NCBI GenBank assembly: GCA_016870855.1
Contig: VGAF01000003.1
Location: 1 to 36,564 of the forward strand
Length of the DNA: 36,564 nt
Direction: 5' to 3'
Source of the DNA: Actinomycetota bacterium
GTDB lineage: Bacteria > Actinomycetota > Actinomycetes > Nanopelagicales > Nanopelagicaceae
The translations under genes were made by a program, and so were the position numbers. The notes under the pieces were generated by a model that saw nothing but the letters and a program-made list of their open reading frames with translations, did not search any database and was not told the origin of the DNA. Of this stretch, positions 33,322-36,564 are shown piece by piece. The number at the start of each line of letters is the position of its first letter. Positions within the stretch are counted from its first letter, which is position 1.

Positions 33322-34017
33322 ATGGCCGTCCAAGTCGTGATTCTTGCTGCTGGAATGGGCACTCGACTCGGAAAACCTTGGCCAAAACCCCTCACTCCGC
33401 TCGCTGATGGGCGCTCGATTTTGCAACAGCAGATTGAGAATGTCCGGGGTGTTTTCGGTGAAGAAGTAAGGATCTCAATCGTTGTTGGTTTCAAATTAGA
33501 GATGATTATGGAAGCGCATCCTGACGTTACCTATGTTTATAACGAGGCCTACGACCAGACAAATACCTCAAAGAGCTTGTTAAAGGCGCTGAAAAATTCC
33601 CATGAGAGCGGCGTGCTCTGGCTAAATGGTGATGTTGTCTTCGACTCGAGAGTCCTTGAGCGAGTTAATGATCGAATCCGTAACGAAAAATCCTTCGTCT
33701 GTGTAAATACTGCGGCGGTAGGCGAAGAAGAGGTCAAATACACCGTAGACGGAAAAGGCTTTATCAACGCTCTCTCAAAGAAGGTTGAAAAGGCTTTAGG
33801 TGAAGCGGTTGGCATTAACTTCATCTCCACACATCACAAACCCTCGGTAATCGAGCAACTCGGCGCTTGTGCTGATAACGATTACTTTGAACGAGGGCTA
33901 GAGCTGGCGATAGAGAGCAATGGGATTGAGATTGAACCGGTTGATATCTCAGATCTATTCGCCGTTGAGGTCGATTTCCAAGCAGACCTTGATCGCGCTA
34001 ACTCCCAAATCAACTAG
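33322..34017 (+). CDS. nucleotidyltransferase, phosphocholine/inositol-phosphate cytidylyltransferase-like
   Basis: The 231-residue GT-A-type nucleotidyltransferase has LAAGMGTRLGKPWPKPLTPL (8-27), a signature NTP-binding loop, and LNGDVVFD (94-101) with the metal-binding Asp. The sequence resembles LicC phosphocholine cytidylyltransferase and the inositol-1-phosphate cytidylyltransferase (IPCT) branch rather than sugar-1-phosphate guanylyl or thymidylyltransferases. With the divergent CDP-alcohol phosphotransferases it would make the CDP-activated headgroup. The exact alcohol (inositol, choline, glycerol) is not readable. Its 3' end overlaps pcp by 8 bases. Confidence 0.85.
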   Translation: MAVQVVILAAGMGTRLGKPWPKPLTPLADGRSILQQQIENVRGVFGEEVRISIVVGFKLEMIMEAHPDVTYVYNEAYDQTNTSKSLLKALKNSHESGVLWLNGDVVFDSRVLERVNDRIRNEKSFVCVNTAAVGEEEVKYTVDGKGFINALSKKVEKALGEAVGINFISTHHKPSVIEQLGACADNDYFERGLELAIESNGIEIEPVDISDLFAVEVDFQADLDRANSQIN

Positions 34018-34597
34018 TTAAATCTAAAACTAATTCAATTCCTCTTATCATCTCCTCGATTTGCATCGTAGGTAAACCGGGAAACTCACTTACTTGTTCA
34101 TTCATTAGCGGAAGATGGATAAAGCCACTCTTGATTTCCATACCCGCGCAATGATGTTGCATGGCATAGAAAATGTGATTACAGACAAATGTCCCTGCGC
34201 TTAGCGAAATCGAAGCTGGTATTCCATTTTCATTTAATTCTTCGACCAAATTCTTTATCGGCAAGGTTGTGAAGTAAGCATCTGGACCGCCCGCTACTAT
34301 CGCGCGCTCTTTGGGAGACTTACCCGCGTTATCAGGGATTCGAGCATCATCTAGATTTATTGCGATCCGCTCTGGAGTTATCTCTTTTCTTCCCTCAGCC
34401 TGGCCGAGGGCTATGACAACAGTAGGTTTATGTTGAGCAATCAATGAAATCAACTTCAGCGACGCCTCGTTAAATGTGACCGGCAATACTTCTTTTGCCA
34501 CGAGAGAGCGGTGAGAGATTCTTCTGATGATCTCTTGAGATGGATTGAGTATCGAATTGTGAAATGGCTCAAATCCCGTGAGCAAAATTCTCTCCAT
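34010..34597 (-). CDS. pcp: pyroglutamyl peptidase I
   Basis: Pcp removes N-terminal pyroglutamate from peptides in the cytoplasm. The 195-residue protein starts with LLTGFEPF and has the catalytic triad E76 (in PERIAINLDDARIPDNAG), C139 (SAGTFVCN) and H161 (SGFIHLPLM). GAGAGGAAG precedes the ATG as ribosome site. It is cotranscribed with nothing evident. A 6-bp GGCTCT/AGAGCC hairpin lies at 34636-34650 in the gap to the next gene. Confidence 0.95.
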   Translation of the reverse strand: MERILLTGFEPFHNSILNPSQEIIRRISHRSLVAKEVLPVTFNEASLKLISLIAQHKPTVVIALGQAEGRKEITPERIAINLDDARIPDNAGKSPKERAIVAGGPDAYFTTLPIKNLVEELNENGIPASISLSAGTFVCNHIFYAMQHHCAGMEIKSGFIHLPLMNEQVSEFPGLPTMQIEEMIRGIELVLDLTS

Positions 34598-34698
34598 CAG
34601 GTTTCTTCCTCTCAGAAATCTTTGACCTAATTATGGGCTCTCTTAGAGCCTAAGTGAATGATGAGGAAGCCGTCACGCCATCGCCAAAACTTTATTGC

Positions 34699-34704
34699 TA
34701 ATCT
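34699..34704 (+). promoter_or_regulatory. -10 box of leaderless sugar dehydrogenase promoter
   Basis: TAATCT, exactly 6 bases before the ATG at 34711; no Shine-Dalgarno. Confidence 0.65.
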
Positions 34705-34710
34705 AGAAAC

Positions 34711-35829
34711 ATGGTTCGAGCGCTCGTTCTCGTTTTAGCCCTGACCCTTTCTGTCATTCCGACGCGCGCATCAGAAATTAAGGTTGCTGGGGTTGCGATT
34801 GATGTAAAGAACTTCGATGTGGAGCCAACCAAATCCCTTGGCGGAAATGATCGCGGTCCGGCTTTAGCGGTTCTTAGAGATGGAACAGTTCTCATGGGCG
34901 GCGGAAATCGGGGCGGCTCTATTTTTGCTTGGAATGAAAGTAGCCAAGAGTTAAAACTTCTTGGTGAAATAATGTCGAAACGAGAGCGGATTCAGGACTC
35001 ACGCTTTGCCATAACCGATATTGCGGTTCTATCTGAGAACAAAAGTATCGCCAACCTTCTCATCTCGTTTCCAAGGCTTACCCCATCAAGATGTGTTGAA
35101 GTTGTCGTCTTCCGCGCCACATATGACCGCGTTAAGAATTCGCTGAAGAAGAATGAGAGGTGGTTTAGAAGTAACCCTTGTGTTGCAATCTCCGCAGTAC
35201 AGCATGCAGCCGGCCGTATGGAAGTAATAAATAGCCGCTCGGCTTATCTAACAGTTGGAGATTTAGGTTTTGATGAGCTACCTAATCGCGCTAAGCGTGG
35301 TGATTTAGGTTCGGTATTTCAAATCTCAAAAAGTAAAGTAACCCGCATCTCCCAAGGCCACCGAAATCAACAGGGAATTGTCTTGTTCAACGGTAAAGAT
35401 CTTCTCGTATCTGAACACGGTCCGCGCGGAGGCGATGAGATAAATCTTGTAGAACAAGGAATCGACTACGGCTGGCCATTTGTAACTTACGGCGCTCCTT
35501 ATAGCCAAGGTGACTATGTAATACCCGGTAAGACTGGAACACATGAAGGATTTAGAGAGCCATTGAAGCAATGGAATCCATCGATTGCTCCAACCGAATT
35601 AGTTCAAGTACCAACTGGAAAGTTCGGTAAATACTCTGGTGGGCTTGCAATGGGAACGCTCCGTCAGGCTTCTCTCGTATTCATGCGCTATGAGAATGGA
35701 AAGGTATCCGATACTGAAATCGTAAACGTCGGAGCTCGAATTCGTGATCTCGAAGTGCTTCCTGATCAACGCTTGATTGCCTCGACCGATGATGGCCGAT
35801 TAATGATTTTTAGTAGCCCGACTAACTGA
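34711..35829 (+). CDS. exported PQQ-dependent sugar dehydrogenase-like beta-propeller
   Basis: A secreted 372-residue protein (signal peptide about 1-20, cleavage near TRASE). It belongs to the soluble glucose/sorbosone dehydrogenase family (GSDH/YliI-like): GHRNQQGIVLFNGKDLLVSE, HGPRGGDEINLVEQGIDYGWP and GGLAMGTL are diagnostic. The family oxidises aldose sugars with PQQ and calcium; whether PQQ is made or imported is not shown. A role in using light-period sugars beside the heliorhodopsin is speculation. The end overlaps VKOR by 8 bases. Confidence 0.88.
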   Translation: MVRALVLVLALTLSVIPTRASEIKVAGVAIDVKNFDVEPTKSLGGNDRGPALAVLRDGTVLMGGGNRGGSIFAWNESSQELKLLGEIMSKRERIQDSRFAITDIAVLSENKSIANLLISFPRLTPSRCVEVVVFRATYDRVKNSLKKNERWFRSNPCVAISAVQHAAGRMEVINSRSAYLTVGDLGFDELPNRAKRGDLGSVFQISKSKVTRISQGHRNQQGIVLFNGKDLLVSEHGPRGGDEINLVEQGIDYGWPFVTYGAPYSQGDYVIPGKTGTHEGFREPLKQWNPSIAPTELVQVPTGKFGKYSGGLAMGTLRQASLVFMRYENGKVSDTEIVNVGARIRDLEVLPDQRLIASTDDGRLMIFSSPTN

Positions 35830-36400
35830 CGCCTACAAACGCGGCACCGATTACAAGTCCTAGCCAGACGATATGAAAGATCGGCATAAAGCCAGAAATC
35901 TTCTCGATTGCGCTTCGCTTTTCCTCATCTTCTGTAGCTAGATACTTAATCTTTAGATTCTCTTGAATTACGCTAGAGAGAATCAAGAAATTACCAAACC
36001 AGGCAATCATGCAATAAGGGCAGAGCGCCCCAATCACAAAGGTGGTTTGTTGGGCTAGCCAATGTGAAAAGAAGATAGCTAAGAGGGTTCCAACTAGGGC
36101 CAACTTCCAGAACCAACCTGGGAATTGCACATCGCCAAAGAGAGCAACAGCGACCGCAATAAAGATCGCAAATGCAGCAAGTCCAATTAGTGAGTTGGGA
36201 AAACCAAAGACCTCGGCCTGCTTGGAGAGCATCACGCTCTTGCAGTTCAACACTTCATTTATGTTGCAGGAAGGGTTGAATTTCGCATCTTTCAAGATCT
36301 TTATCTTGTCGACTGTAAGTAAGAACGAGGCAATAAATCCGCTAATCGCTCCAAAGAGCATAAACGAAGCGGTAAAGCGACGGTCGGCGAGGAAGTTCAT
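35822..36400 (-). CDS. vitamin K epoxide reductase family protein (VKOR)
   Basis: A membrane thiol oxidase that uses menaquinone to re-oxidise DsbA-like proteins, driving disulfide formation outside the cell. The 192-residue protein has about five TM helices; loop cysteines C45 and C53 (PSCNINEVLNC), S70 in FPNSLIG, and the CPYC site (C127-C130). All active residues are present. Many exported proteins in this window contain Cys pairs (beta-propeller, HtrA, PotD), which fits. It follows the heliorhodopsin stop by 24 bases on the same strand. A TAGAAT box (36410-36415) 9 bases before its ATG may give it its own start. Confidence 0.93.
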   Translation of the reverse strand: MNFLADRRFTASFMLFGAISGFIASFLLTVDKIKILKDAKFNPSCNINEVLNCKSVMLSKQAEVFGFPNSLIGLAAFAIFIAVAVALFGDVQFPGWFWKLALVGTLLAIFFSHWLAQQTTFVIGALCPYCMIAWFGNFLILSSVIQENLKIKYLATEDEEKRSAIEKISGFMPIFHIVWLGLVIGAAFVGVS

Positions 36401-36409
36401 AGTTAGCGA

Positions 36410-36415
36410 ATTCTA
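36410..36415 (-). promoter_or_regulatory. possible -10 box for VKOR
   Basis: TAGAAT on the minus strand, 9 bases before the VKOR ATG, inside the 24-base gap after the heliorhodopsin stop. The longer gap makes it less certain than the 6-base examples. Confidence 0.35.
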
Positions 36416-36424
36416 CCTAAGTTG

Positions 36425-36564
36425 TTAGAGCGCGCTCGTTGCGAGAACTCCACCGAAGATCTGCCAAGCAAGGGCTGACTTCGCGATGAATGAGAGCGTT
36501 ATATATGTGCGCTCGCCCACAAGATAATCCGCAAATCTTCCAATCTTCTTGTATTGCAGCCATT
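36425..36564 (-). CDS. heliorhodopsin, C-terminal 45 residues (cut by window edge)
   Basis: The minus-strand frame entering from the right edge ends at TAA 36425-36427. It reads WLQYKKIGRFADYLVGERTY, then ITLSFIAKSALAWQIFGGVL, then ATSAL. The last helix, with GERTYITLS and AKSALAWQ, matches heliorhodopsin helix 7, in which the lysine of the AKS motif (K28 of the visible part) binds retinal. Type-1 proteorhodopsin and actinorhodopsin have a different helix 7. Heliorhodopsins do not pump ions in most studied cases and are thought to be sensory or enzymatic regulators. VKOR follows on the same strand. The assignment rests on one helix and should be taken as strong but partial. Confidence 0.85.
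   Translation of the reverse strand, partial: WLQYKKIGRFADYLVGERTYITLSFIAKSALAWQIFGGVLATSAL

Noticed and set aside
34636-34650. GGCTCT/AGAGCC hairpin as a terminator for pcp or a neighbour
   Set aside because: It lies upstream of pcp and of the sugar dehydrogenase gene, has a 3-base loop and no U-tract; no gene ends there.

Overview
The window looks like a stretch of a small, streamlined freshwater actinobacterial genome, probably of the acI / Nanopelagicales type. This is an inference from several signs: mid-range base composition, unlike the high GC of most Actinobacteria; the actinobacterial order tilS-hpt-ftsH-folE-folP-folB-folK-panC-nadB; a GuaB1-type GMP reductase; a heliorhodopsin C-terminus at the right edge; and genes that are nearly all touching or overlapping. 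No stretch longer than about 211 bases lacks a gene. I saw no tRNA, rRNA, CRISPR array, insertion sequence or phage gene.

Layout. Positions 1-8303 (minus strand) form a housekeeping block. In transcription order it runs NlpC/P60 cell-wall hydrolase, tilS, hpt, ftsH, then the folate genes folE-folP-folB-folK, then panC and the start of nadB. The hydrolase has a 211-base leader containing a compact pseudoknot-like fold. Positions 8515-11535 hold heme O synthase, a secreted beta-propeller protein and a PBP4-type carboxypeptidase. Positions 11558-13299 hold a class II deacetylase fused translationally to a SpoU-type RNA methyltransferase. Positions 13288-15944 (minus) hold an HtrA-like protease, a TPR protein and a low-molecular-weight tyrosine phosphatase. 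Positions 16021-18616 hold a YbjJ-like MFS transporter and GuaB1. Positions 18659-21212 hold a NodI/NodJ-like ABC exporter of three overlapping genes.

Positions 21387-28750 form a likely amine-use region: a class III aminotransferase, a divergent ROK kinase, a complete spermidine/putrescine-type ABC importer (potA-potD-potB-potC) and a NylB-like serine hydrolase. Positions 28730-34017 form a five-gene minus-strand operon plus a divergent cytidylyltransferase-like gene. The operon encodes two CDP-alcohol phosphotransferases, an ABC-exporter-like membrane protein without ATPase, a glycosyltransferase and a glycerophosphodiesterase. Together these look like a pathway for an unusual phosphodiester-headgroup lipid or cell-surface compound. 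The right end has pyroglutamyl peptidase, a PQQ-type sugar dehydrogenase, VKOR and the end of a heliorhodopsin.

Regulatory signals follow one clear pattern. Many first-in-operon genes have a TANNNT box exactly 6 bases before the start codon and no Shine-Dalgarno, which is the signature of leaderless mRNA. In divergent pairs these boxes lie back to back in gaps of only 18-52 bases, and in two cases they overlap. Six convergent pairs overlap at their stop codons, leaving no room for ordinary terminators.
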